Assembly: GCA_964495785.1 (NCBI GenBank)
Contig: CAZBXL010000014.1
Location: 1-63,759, forward strand
Direction of reading: 5' to 3'
Origin: RFSX01 sp964495785
GTDB taxonomy: Bacteria > Bacteroidota > Bacteroidia > Chitinophagales > Saprospiraceae
DNA length: 63,759 nt
Shown in pieces: positions 28,266 through 37,100 of the stretch (positions are counted from its first letter, which is position 1; the number at the start of each line of letters is the position of its first letter). The translations under genes were made by a program, and so were the position numbers. Under the pieces are notes generated by a model. The model was not told the origin of the DNA, ran no database searches, and was given only the letters and a program-made list of their open reading frames with translations.

Positions 28266-29213
28266 CTATGAAAAAGCTTCGTTTTTATCAGTGGTAATGC
28301 ACTTACTTATGCTATATCCATTTAAGAAATCTTTGACTTTCATTCTTGATTTTCCAGCCATTTGTATTTCCTTCAATTCTATATAGCCATCGTCACATGC
28401 AACTGTTATCATTGATTTGTTATCGGTTACGATAGTGCCAGCTTTATGCTCTTCCTTCTTTTTACTTATCTCAGCGCTGTATACTTTAGTTAGTTTATCA
28501 TCGATATTCAACCATGCACATGGGTATAGGCTAAGACCTCTTATAAAATTATACACGTCTTTTACAGAATTATTGAAGTCTATATGCGTATTGTCTTTAT
28601 TTAGTTTGGGAGCATGCGTCGCCTCTTGATCAGATTGTTCTCGGAGTGTTATTTGGTTATTCTCTATCCGTAGGACTGTATTGAATATAGTATCAGCAGC
28701 AACATACATCATGCGATTATGAAGGTCGGTGGCATTGTCATCATTATATATTTTTACTGTTTCCTGAAGTAGGATAGAACCAGTATCTATTTCATGTTTC
28801 AATTTGAAGCTTGTGACGCCAGTCTCAGTTTCTCCCTTCATGATAGCCCAGTTGATAGGTGCAGCGCCACGGTATTTAGGAAGTAGAGATCCGTGAAGAT
28901 TATAGGTGCCTAATGGTGGCATATCCCAGACGGCTACTGGTAGCATTCTAAATGCAACAACAATCTGTAGGTCCGCTTTTAAAGAACGTAGCTCCTCGAG
29001 AAATTTTGGACTTTTAAGGTTTGTAGGTTGTAGTATGTTTAGATTTTTTGAGATCGCATACTTTTTCACAGCCGATTCGATGAGTTTTTTTCTTCCTCGA
29101 CCGCCGTATTTATCTACTGAGGTTATCACTCCTACAATATCATAACCAGCATTATACAGGACCTCTAAAGAAGGTACAGCAAATTCTGGTGTGCCCATGT
29201 ATATAATTCTCAT
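28266..29213 (-). CDS. fmt: Methionyl-tRNA formyltransferase
   Basis: The 315-residue enzyme formylates Met-tRNAfMet for initiation. The N-terminus MRIIYMGTPEFAVPSLEVL and the catalytic loop NLHGSLLPKYRGAAPINWAI (with Asn, His and the later Asp in TGSILLQE context) are diagnostic. The C-terminal OB-like domain ends around FLNGYSI. It lies upstream of the trp leader on the same strand, with 97 bp between its stop and trpL, so readthrough into trp is possible but a separate promoter is likely. It is divergent from the OmpA-like gene. Confidence 0.97.
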   Translation of the reverse strand: MRIIYMGTPEFAVPSLEVLYNAGYDIVGVITSVDKYGGRGRKKLIESAVKKYAISKNLNILQPTNLKSPKFLEELRSLKADLQIVVAFRMLPVAVWDMPPLGTYNLHGSLLPKYRGAAPINWAIMKGETETGVTSFKLKHEIDTGSILLQETVKIYNDDNATDLHNRMMYVAADTIFNTVLRIENNQITLREQSDQEATHAPKLNKDNTHIDFNNSVKDVYNFIRGLSLYPCAWLNIDDKLTKVYSAEISKKKEEHKAGTIVTDNKSMITVACDDGYIELKEIQMAGKSRMKVKDFLNGYSISKCITTDKNEAFS

Positions 29214-29295
29214 AAATTAATTTTAAAGATTTCTATTTGCATTTTTTACAACAAATTATTTTTAACTTCATTTTCTCTACAATAATACCTTAATT

Positions 29296-30798
29296 ATGAA
29301 GTCAATTTTAACAATACTCATCTCATTATCAAGTGCTTATGTATTAATTAGCCAGTCAGTTACCATTGATGGTTATACTTTTGAGACAGGTAATAGAGGA
29401 TTCATAGCTGACGCAAAAGTAGTTATTATGTCTGGCGATGATGTACTCAAAACAACGATAGCCGATCAAGAAGGCCATTTTTATGCAACTGTTTCAGAGA
29501 AAGATAACTACACGCTTAAGTTGACTTCTGAGTTATATGAAGACCTTGTTATGAATATAAGAGGTGATTCTAAAACAGATGATAATAAGATTTTTGTCAA
29601 AGCTGCCATGAAGCGTCTACCTGGTTATCTCTTCGAGCTGACTATGGCCGAAGAGAGGCAAAGTGAAGACTCTATCGTCGACGCCATATCGAATACAAGA
29701 ATTGATATATTTAATAATACGAAATTTGAAGAGGTCAAAGTCTACGAAAATTACCCTTACCCAGAATTTTCAGTCCCACTATTTAAGGAAAATCATTACA
29801 CCATTTTAATTAGAAAAGAAGGATATATCGCTAAGCGTATAGAAGCTTTTGTAGATGTACAAGGATGTATTCTTTGTTTTGAAGGTTTAGGAAGTGTGTC
29901 ACCTGGGGTTACTGAGAACCTAAGTAGAGGAAATCAAATTGGTGTCTTACTGGCCAATGTGAGTTTGGAAAAAGCATTTTCAGGAAAGACAATTGTTTTA
30001 CAAGATCTATATTATGATTTTGGTAAAGCCTTCCTGAAACCGGGTGCTAAAAGGGAACTAAGCAAGTTAACTCGAATGATGAAAGATAACCCAGAAATCA
30101 AAGTTGAGTTAGGAGCTCATACTGACTCCCGAGGTAATGCAGAGAAGAATAGGGTATTAAGCGATAGGAGAGCAGAGAATGCAGTTAAATATCTCATCAG
30201 CAAGGGCATAGATGAAGATAGAATCATCGCTAATGGTTATGGTGAGACACAGCTACGTAATGAATGTGCTGATGGTGTACAATGCTCAGAAGAAAAACAT
30301 GCCTATAACAGAAGAACAGAACTTAAGATTATAGATATTGTAAAATCCGATGACGTAGTGAAGTCATTGAAGCAGATGAAAATGATGGAACGTGCTGAAC
30401 AAGAAATGGAAGGTTTGGCATTTGGTGGTCAAGTAAAAATAGAGAAAGAAGCTAAAAGCAAAAAGTCTAATGGAAAAGCAATCAATCAAGAAGGGGTGGT
30501 AGACGAGGTATTGCCTGCTGGGGATTCAATTATGTCAAATCTGAAAGATAGTGTTGTGCCTTCTGAGATAGAATATAAAATTCTTATTAAAAATACAACT
30601 TACGCTTTGCCTAAAGACAGCGAACTATATGATACGCATAGAGATCTGATTGAAGTTGAATCAGGGTCAGGTTATAAGTACTTGATAGGATCTTTTTCAG
30701 AGCTTAAAGATGTCCAAAATTTCATGACTAATACAGTAAAGCTAATTTACCCAAAAGCTGAAATTGTAAAATTCAGTGATGGCAAGATCCTGAATTAA
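29296..30798 (+). CDS. OmpA-family outer-membrane protein with C-terminal SPOR-like segment
   Basis: The protein has 500 residues. A signal peptide (about 1-20) and a carboxypeptidase-regulatory-like beta domain (about 25-110, with FIADAKVVIMSG and DQEGHFYATV) come first. The OmpA C-terminal peptidoglycan-binding domain lies at about 235-355, with LYYDFGKAFLKPGAK, LGAHTDSRGNAEKNRVLSDRR and YNRRTELKI. After a Lys/Glu-rich linker, residues 430-500 (YKILIKNTTYAL and YKYLIGSFSELKDVQNFM) resemble a SPOR domain. SPOR domains bind denuded glycan strands at division sites. The protein probably tethers the outer membrane to peptidoglycan. The neighbouring gene is convergent, 14 bp away. Confidence 0.83.
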   Translation: MKSILTILISLSSAYVLISQSVTIDGYTFETGNRGFIADAKVVIMSGDDVLKTTIADQEGHFYATVSEKDNYTLKLTSELYEDLVMNIRGDSKTDDNKIFVKAAMKRLPGYLFELTMAEERQSEDSIVDAISNTRIDIFNNTKFEEVKVYENYPYPEFSVPLFKENHYTILIRKEGYIAKRIEAFVDVQGCILCFEGLGSVSPGVTENLSRGNQIGVLLANVSLEKAFSGKTIVLQDLYYDFGKAFLKPGAKRELSKLTRMMKDNPEIKVELGAHTDSRGNAEKNRVLSDRRAENAVKYLISKGIDEDRIIANGYGETQLRNECADGVQCSEEKHAYNRRTELKIIDIVKSDDVVKSLKQMKMMERAEQEMEGLAFGGQVKIEKEAKSKKSNGKAINQEGVVDEVLPAGDSIMSNLKDSVVPSEIEYKILIKNTTYALPKDSELYDTHRDLIEVESGSGYKYLIGSFSELKDVQNFMTNTVKLIYPKAEIVKFSDGKILN

Positions 30799-30812
30799 AT
30801 ATTCAATATAAT

Positions 30813-31583
30813 CTAAAACGTCATTACAATATTGAGACCTGGATAAGGTGATATTGGAGATGCTTTTATCGAAAGGTCATCATCTACATCAAACTCAATC
30901 AGATGTCTATCCACAAAAGCATCAGCAGCGACTATGATATGGACCGCGATAAGTCCCACGACTGCGTAATCTCTATTTTGTCTGGCAAGATTTCTTCTTG
31001 ATCGTGCTCCTTCTAAGTTGATGTTTTCATTTATAGTAGGTGGATTACCGGCGAGTATACTTCGATATTCTGTATCCCATCGATTCCATGCTCGTATATT
31101 ATCTGCTAATATGATGATGGCTGTAGCTTCTGCACCTATGGCTAAGGGTATCTTCCACCATCTTCTATTATAAGCTTGACCCAGTCCAGGTACTACGAGT
31201 GAGAATAATCCAGCTTTTCCAGGATTTCCTTGAAACATACTTAGCATCCCATAGCCATTATCTTCTTCTTCTTCTTCTTCTTCTTTAAGGGAGGAATTTG
31301 CTGTTTGTTCAGCTCTTACTTTTGCAATACTATCATTTCTACTTTGCAGCTGAGAATAGTAGTCAATCGAATCTTGTTTTGATGAGAAATTGGGAATAGG
31401 GTCCACATAAAAATCTTCTAACGGAGTCCCTGATTCTGTTGTAATTAGACTTTTAGTAATAGGTTGTTGCGATGTTGTATCGATATCAATTTGCCCATGG
31501 CAATATGTAAGAGTTGAAAATAAAATTGCAATAGACACAAGTTGCCTAAAGAGATATCTTGCAATATTTATTTCATATACCAT
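30813..31583 (-). CDS. DUF5683 family membrane protein
   Basis: The 256-residue protein has a signal peptide and a low-complexity run of about seven Glu encoded by a TCT/GAA trinucleotide tract at about 31260-31285. Next comes the conserved core GLFSLVVPGLGQAYNRRWWKIPLAIGA, with hydrophobic helices (ATAIIILADNI, YAVVGLIAVHIIVAADAFVD). This core is the DUF5683 signature of Bacteroidota. The function is unknown. Position directly after parA-parB is the common arrangement in the phylum, which suggests a cell-envelope or chromosome-segregation link. Confidence 0.82.
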   Translation of the reverse strand: MVYEINIARYLFRQLVSIAILFSTLTYCHGQIDIDTTSQQPITKSLITTESGTPLEDFYVDPIPNFSSKQDSIDYYSQLQSRNDSIAKVRAEQTANSSLKEEEEEEEDNGYGMLSMFQGNPGKAGLFSLVVPGLGQAYNRRWWKIPLAIGAEATAIIILADNIRAWNRWDTEYRSILAGNPPTINENINLEGARSRRNLARQNRDYAVVGLIAVHIIVAADAFVDRHLIEFDVDDDLSIKASPISPYPGLNIVMTF

Positions 31584-31631
31584 TATATTAGAACGTCTAC
31601 TGATAAGTTGTAATTATATAACTGAAATCAT

Positions 31632-32537
31632 TTAATCTTCTATGGAGTCAATAATGTCATTAAATTGGTCATCACTATTAAAATGAATAACAATTTTACC
31701 TTTTCCATCTTTTGATCTACTAATGTCTACTTTAGTTCCAAAGTTAGTTGACAGTCGATTTTTGATCTTTCTTACTTCAGGGTGTATTTCTGCTTTAGAT
31801 TTAGTACCGCTTGAAGGCTTATTGCTTTTTCGTTCTCTTATTAGTTTTTCAGTATTTCGTACAGACAGTGATTCTCTTATTACTTTTTTATACAAGAATA
31901 ATTGATCTGTAATATTATCTACAGAGAGTAGTGCTCTTGCATGTCCCATTGATATCTGCTCATTCTTAAGTCCAGATTGTATATCAGGAGGTAACTTAAG
32001 AAGTCTCATATAGTTAGTGACGGTACTTCTTTCTTTCCCTACACGATCAGCTAATTCTTCATGTTGTAAGTTACATTCGTCTAATAATCTCTGATAAGAA
32101 ATAGCGACCTCAAGTGCATTAAGATTGCTACGTTGTATGTTCTCTACGATGGCCATCTCAAGCATACCTTGATCATCTGCTAATCGTATATATGCAGGTA
32201 TATCTTTGAGGCCGGCGAGCTTTGATGCTCTCCATCTTCTTTCTCCAGATATAAGTTGATATTTATTAATTGCGAGACTGCGGACAGTTATGGGTTGTAT
32301 AATCCCATGTGTTTTGATAGACTGTACAAGCTCTAATAATTCGTCTTGATCAAAATCTGTCCTTGGTTGAAATGGATTAGGTTCGATCTCTGAGATAGAT
32401 ATTTCTGCTACACCTTTACTCAACTCTTTGATAACTTCTTGCTTTACTTCCGTGGCTTGATTAGAGTCTACCTTTTCTATATTTCCTAATAAGGCTCTTA
32501 GTCCTTTTCCCAGTTGTTCTTTATTTTTTTTACTCAT
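31632..32537 (-). CDS. parB: ParB/Spo0J-family chromosome partitioning protein
   Basis: The protein has 301 residues. The ParB N-terminal CTPase domain shows PNPFQPRTDFDQDEL, HGIIQPITV and the GERRWRASKLAG box. The helix-turn-helix region follows (LQHEELADRVGKERSTVTNYMRLL), then a C-terminal dimerisation part. It clamps onto parS sites and, with ParA, segregates replicated origins. It lies 29 bp downstream of parA. I did not find a parS-like site in the window. Confidence 0.96.
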   Translation of the reverse strand: MSKKNKEQLGKGLRALLGNIEKVDSNQATEVKQEVIKELSKGVAEISISEIEPNPFQPRTDFDQDELLELVQSIKTHGIIQPITVRSLAINKYQLISGERRWRASKLAGLKDIPAYIRLADDQGMLEMAIVENIQRSNLNALEVAISYQRLLDECNLQHEELADRVGKERSTVTNYMRLLKLPPDIQSGLKNEQISMGHARALLSVDNITDQLFLYKKVIRESLSVRNTEKLIRERKSNKPSSGTKSKAEIHPEVRKIKNRLSTNFGTKVDISRSKDGKGKIVIHFNSDDQFNDIIDSIED

Positions 32538-32566
32538 TCTGATTGTTGCTTTTACTGTCCTTGTGA

Positions 32567-33352
32567 TTATTTCTCAACGATTTGTTCAGCTTCGTTTTTC
32601 AAAATAAATTCATTGGCTAAATTGAGGAAATTTCTTGCTCCTTTGCTTGCAACTGCATATAGGATTACTGGTTTTCCTACACTTGGAGCTTCACCGATTT
32701 TTGAGTTTCTATGTATTATTGTATCGAAGATATTGTCAGATAACATCTCATGTACTTGCTGTACAACCATCTTGGCTAATCTTAGACGTTTATCAAACAT
32801 GGATAGAACAATACCCTCTATTTCTAATTCAGGATTCAAATTAGACTTTACTAATGTAATAGTGTTTTTAAGTTTGCCCAGTCCTTGTAATGAAAAGACT
32901 TCACATTGAACAGGTACTAATACACTGTCTGCTGCAGTCAATGCGTTAACTGTTATAATACCAAGCGACGGAAGACAATCAACAAAAATATAATCGTAAT
33001 CATCCTTCACTTGAGCGAGAACTTTCTTCATCACATATTCTCTACTTTCTACATTAGCAAGTTCAAGTTCAGCTCCTACTAAGTCAATACTTGCGCCTAA
33101 TACATCAAGGTTATCTACTTCAGATTTATTAATCGCTTTTTTTGTATCTGTGTTATTAATAAGACAGTCATAGAGTGTATATTCTAATGTGTCTGGATTG
33201 ATTCCGAGTCCTGCAGTTGCATTAGCTTGAGGATCGGAATCTACAAGAAGTACTTTCTTATCGAGTATCGCTATAGCTGCAGCTAAGTTTATAGCCGTAG
33301 TCGTTTTTCCTACACCGCCTTTCTGGTTGGCTATTGTAATTATCTTACCCAT
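32567..33352 (-). CDS. parA: ParA/Soj-family ATPase
   Basis: The 261-residue Walker-type ATPase has the deviant Walker A KGGVGKTTTAINLA at residues 10-23, LLVDSDPQANAT (Walker A'), and DYIFVDCLPSLG (Walker B). It works with ParB in origin segregation. It follows the MBL hydrolase by 3 bp and precedes parB by 29 bp, so the three or four genes down to DUF5683 likely form one transcript. Confidence 0.96.
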   Translation of the reverse strand: MGKIITIANQKGGVGKTTTAINLAAAIAILDKKVLLVDSDPQANATAGLGINPDTLEYTLYDCLINNTDTKKAINKSEVDNLDVLGASIDLVGAELELANVESREYVMKKVLAQVKDDYDYIFVDCLPSLGIITVNALTAADSVLVPVQCEVFSLQGLGKLKNTITLVKSNLNPELEIEGIVLSMFDKRLRLAKMVVQQVHEMLSDNIFDTIIHRNSKIGEAPSVGKPVILYAVASKGARNFLNLANEFILKNEAEQIVEK

Positions 33353-33355
33353 TTA

Positions 33356-34036
33356 TTATAGCTCTATAGTTTCTCCGAGTTTTGGTAATAGTAAGGTTTT
33401 TCCTTTATCCGCAAAGGCCTTCTGAGCAGCAGCACTATCAATCTCAATGTATGGGAATGTGTCGTAATGAGCTCCTATAATAATGTCACATTGTATCATG
33501 TCCGAAGCAATAATGGCATCGTCATAGCCCATTGTAAAATTATCACCTATAGGCAGTATCGCAAAATCTAACTTAGGGCAAGTCATTGGAATTAGTTCCA
33601 TATCTCTCGTTAATGCAGTATCACCTGCAAAGTAAAAACAGCTGTCATCGTTCCAAACGACGAATCCGCCAGGATTACCACCATAGCTGCCATCAGGAAG
33701 TCCGCTGGTATGTATGGCATTGACATACTTTACAGTACCAAAATCTAATGAGGCCTTACCACCATGATTGAGTGGATGCCCTTCTACACCCTTATTACCA
33801 AACCAATTAACGATCTCATAATTTGAGATGATCTTTATGTTGTTTTTTTTGGCGATCGGTTCTACATCTGCTACATGATCTCCGTGACCATGAGATACGA
33901 GTATCCAATCTGGTGATATATCTTCTGATTTAATAGGCCCTGGCTTAGGATTGCCTGTGATAAAGGGATCAAAAAGGAGTTTCTTCCCGTTAAATTCAAT
34001 TATAAAGCCCATATGGCTCAAGTAAGTAACTTTCAT
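33356..34036 (-). CDS. UPF0173-type metal-dependent hydrolase (MBL fold)
   Basis: The 226-residue protein is a short metallo-beta-lactamase-fold enzyme. It has the metal motif VSHGHGDHVAD (HxHxDH-like), a distal His in IHTSG, the Asp in YFAGDTALTRD and the final His in IGAHYDTFPY. This spacing is characteristic of the YtkL/UPF0173 group. Its substrate is unknown. It is the first gene of the parA-parB transcript, only 3 bp before parA. Confidence 0.9.
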   Translation of the reverse strand: MKVTYLSHMGFIIEFNGKKLLFDPFITGNPKPGPIKSEDISPDWILVSHGHGDHVADVEPIAKKNNIKIISNYEIVNWFGNKGVEGHPLNHGGKASLDFGTVKYVNAIHTSGLPDGSYGGNPGGFVVWNDDSCFYFAGDTALTRDMELIPMTCPKLDFAILPIGDNFTMGYDDAIIASDMIQCDIIIGAHYDTFPYIEIDSAAAQKAFADKGKTLLLPKLGETIEL

Positions 34037-34070
34037 ACTAAGAGTATCGTGTGTTTTTATTCAGAGTTCA

Positions 34071-34078
34071 CAAATATA
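34071..34078 (-). promoter_or_regulatory. Candidate -7 box for the MBL-parA-parB transcript
   Basis: The minus strand reads TATATTTG, an exact TAnnTTTG match, 34 bases before the start codon, which would give a short leader. The -33 element is not clear. An imperfect inverted repeat (AATAC...GGTATT) lies just upstream at about 34092-34110 and could be an operator. Confidence 0.35.
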
Positions 34079-34133
34079 CTATACTAAAGGCAATACTACC
34101 TCGTGGTATTAGATAGCCAACATGTATAGGCAT

Positions 34134-34167
34134 AAAAAAAGGCTGCACTTCGCAGTGCAGCCTTTTT
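34134..34167 (-). terminator. Strong bidirectional terminator
   Basis: GGCTGCACT and AGTGCAGCC pair perfectly around TCGC, flanked by a run of A on the left and T on the right. It follows the stop of the giant adhesin gene (34188, read leftward) by about 20 bases and lies upstream of the MBL-parAB transcript, insulating the two units. Confidence 0.88.
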
Positions 34168-34187
34168 ATAACCTTTCATTATCAATA

Positions 34188-37100
34188 TCAATGATGAATC
34201 GTAATCTTCTGAGAGCTTACTTCTCCATCTGTATGAATCACTCTAAGTAAGTACATACCGTTTTCGTATTGACTTACATTAATTTGATTTCTGTTGCTTA
34301 TATCTTGTTGTCTTATATCATTGACCATTCTGCCATCTATAGAATATAGCTGGATCGATGATACATTATCAGACTGACTTAAGTTAATAGTAAGGTATTC
34401 TGATACTGGATTAGGATAGATTTCTACATCTGATCTATTTGCTACACCACTAAGTAATACTGCACTAATACCGTCGTCACTTCTTCTGTCTATTTCTGAT
34501 ATATCATTAAAGTCTCCTGCGTTTATAACTTTCACACAGTAGTCTTCTACTTCGCCATAAGGGAATACATCACAAGGGCTACTTGGGTATCCTCCTACTT
34601 TCATAGCCACTCTCATTACTGTATTACCATTCCATAGCGTATATGGCATTGTTATAGTTCCTGATAGTGTCTTATCACCACATCCATAAGCTGCGTATTC
34701 TGATGCATCATCAAAGTCGCCATCCATATTGTAATCTATCCATACCTTCCAGTATACTTTAGTCGCTGCAACTCCAGCAAAACCTGGATCTAAGTGCAAT
34801 GGATATGATTGTCCAGGACTAACAGTTGTACAACCGAAGCTTGTAAAATCTTTATACCCACCATTATTACCAGAGTAATTATTGATAGTATTAAATAGTA
34901 AAGATTCTATAAAGTAGTTATTAGAGTTTTGTCCAGATGACGGACAATATCCATTTCCTACAGGTACTGATGCTACATTAATATTGAATGAACATGTCTC
35001 CACATTGCCACAACCATCGGTAGCTCTATAAGTTACTGTGTGGTTAGAGCCAGGAGCTAAAATAGATCCTGGTGCAGGGCCAGCAGTTTGTGTTAGATTG
35101 AGACAACCCGGTATCTCCATAATGTACTCTAATGCAAAATGATTGTATTGATCATTCCATTGACCATTGTTTAATAATTCTACATAATCTTGAGAACCAT
35201 TGTAGTTATTAGGTTGTCCAGGATACCAGTTAGTATAGTCTAAAGCATCACCATTAACCCACTGGAAGTTTCCTTCAGTTTCAGTATCAGATAATCCTAT
35301 CCATGCTGATTGTAATGTTAATAGATTAGCTAAATAAGCATTTTCTGCAGCCCCATTTATTACTGTAAGGTAACCACCATTCGCTTCACAAGATGCCTTA
35401 GCTGTAGGCCAAGTTGCTGCTGCTGTTGAGCAATAATAATGATGTCCGTTAAATGCACCCATGTATATGAAACCAGGGATAGCTTGACCTCCTCCACTTG
35501 TGCAATTAGAACAACAACTACTTACCGTTGGTAGATTCCAGTTGACAGCAACTCCAGTACTGTTAGATGGTGCAGATGTATTGATGTTGTTAGGACACGT
35601 AAGAGATAATGCACTTTCTACAGTTATGTTAAAGCTACATTGATCCACTGATCCGCATGCATCACTGATTTGATAAGTAACAGTATAATTCCCACCAGTG
35701 AGGAATGTTCCTGGAGCAGGACCTGCAACTTGATTAACTGAAGAGCAAGGCTTCTCCATAATAAATTCTAATTGATATGTACCATATTGATCATTCCACT
35801 GTCCGTTATTAAGTATTTCTACACAGTGCTGAGTGCCATTATAATTGTTAGGCTGTCCAGGATACCAGTTAGTATAATTTACTGGTTCTCCACTTGCCCA
35901 TTCGAATGTTCCTTCTGTCTCTATATCATTAAGACCAATCCATGCTGATTGTATCGTTAACATATTAGATAAGAAATTATTTTCTTCTGCAGAACCGATA
36001 CTTGCTAAGTATCCACCATTACTTTGTGAAATCGCGTTTGCATTAGCCCAAGTAGCTGGAGATAATGAACAGTAATATTGATTACCATTCAATGTACCCA
36101 TATATATGAATCCAGCTATGAAGTTTCCATTATTACAATCAGAACAAGTACCATTGACTGTAGGTGCTGGCCAGTTAACAACTGCGCCACCATTACTACC
36201 ACATGATACATTGATATCACTTGGACAAGTAATAGAACTATTGACATTAACGATAACATTAAATGAGCACGTTGCACTATTTCCACAATCATCAACTGCA
36301 GTATAAACTACTGTTGTAACTCCTACAGGGAATGTACTTCCAGATGAGAAGTTACTTGTAAGAGTAGGTGTACTACAAAAATCTGTCGCATAAGGTGCAG
36401 ACCAAGTAACTGGTGTTGATGGATTACTTATGATAATATCAGTAGGACAATTAAGTATTGTCGGTGCTTGATTATCGCTTAGAGATATATTCTGAGTACA
36501 TGAAGAAGTTAAATTACTTCCTGACGTATAGAAAGCTGTAAATGTTCTTTTGACAACTCTACTACAACTCGACTGTGATACGATCTCATCAGAGAAAGAA
36601 ACTACAGGTGTAGGACAGTTAGCTCCTCCCGTTGCCGTTGCATTACCTAAAGCATTAGTGCTGATATCAGCTCCTATACATAATGAACTTACTGGAGCAG
36701 GACAAGTAATAAGAGGTGCAGTATTACAAGTTGCTACACAGTTAACAGTGACAGTAAATACACACGTTGCTGTATTATTACAACCGTCTGTTGCTGTATA
36801 AGTTACTGTGTTAACTCCTTGAGCAAACGAACTTCCACTATTTACAAATTGTCCGTTTTGGTTGACTGCAGATATAGATGGTGTTACACAATTGTCCGTA
36901 GCTAATATAGTCCCCCAGTTAGCAACCGCTGTACAGTTACTTCCAGAAGCATTCAATACGATATTGCTTGGACAGTTAATGAAGCTTGGATTTTGATTAT
37001 CTACTAAACTTATCGTTTGCACACATGAAGCATTCAATGAAGCGTTACTCGGATTAGTCGCTGTAAATGTTCTCTGTATAACTTTAGCTCCAGAACATGG

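Noticed and set aside
31255..31290. TCT trinucleotide tract as a phase-variation repeat
   Set aside because: The unit is three bases and encodes Glu, so slippage would not shift frame; it looks like a low-complexity acidic linker.
31600..34100. A parS site near parA-parB
   Set aside because: No TGTTTCACGTGAAACA-like palindrome was found by eye anywhere in the window. Absence by eye is not proof.
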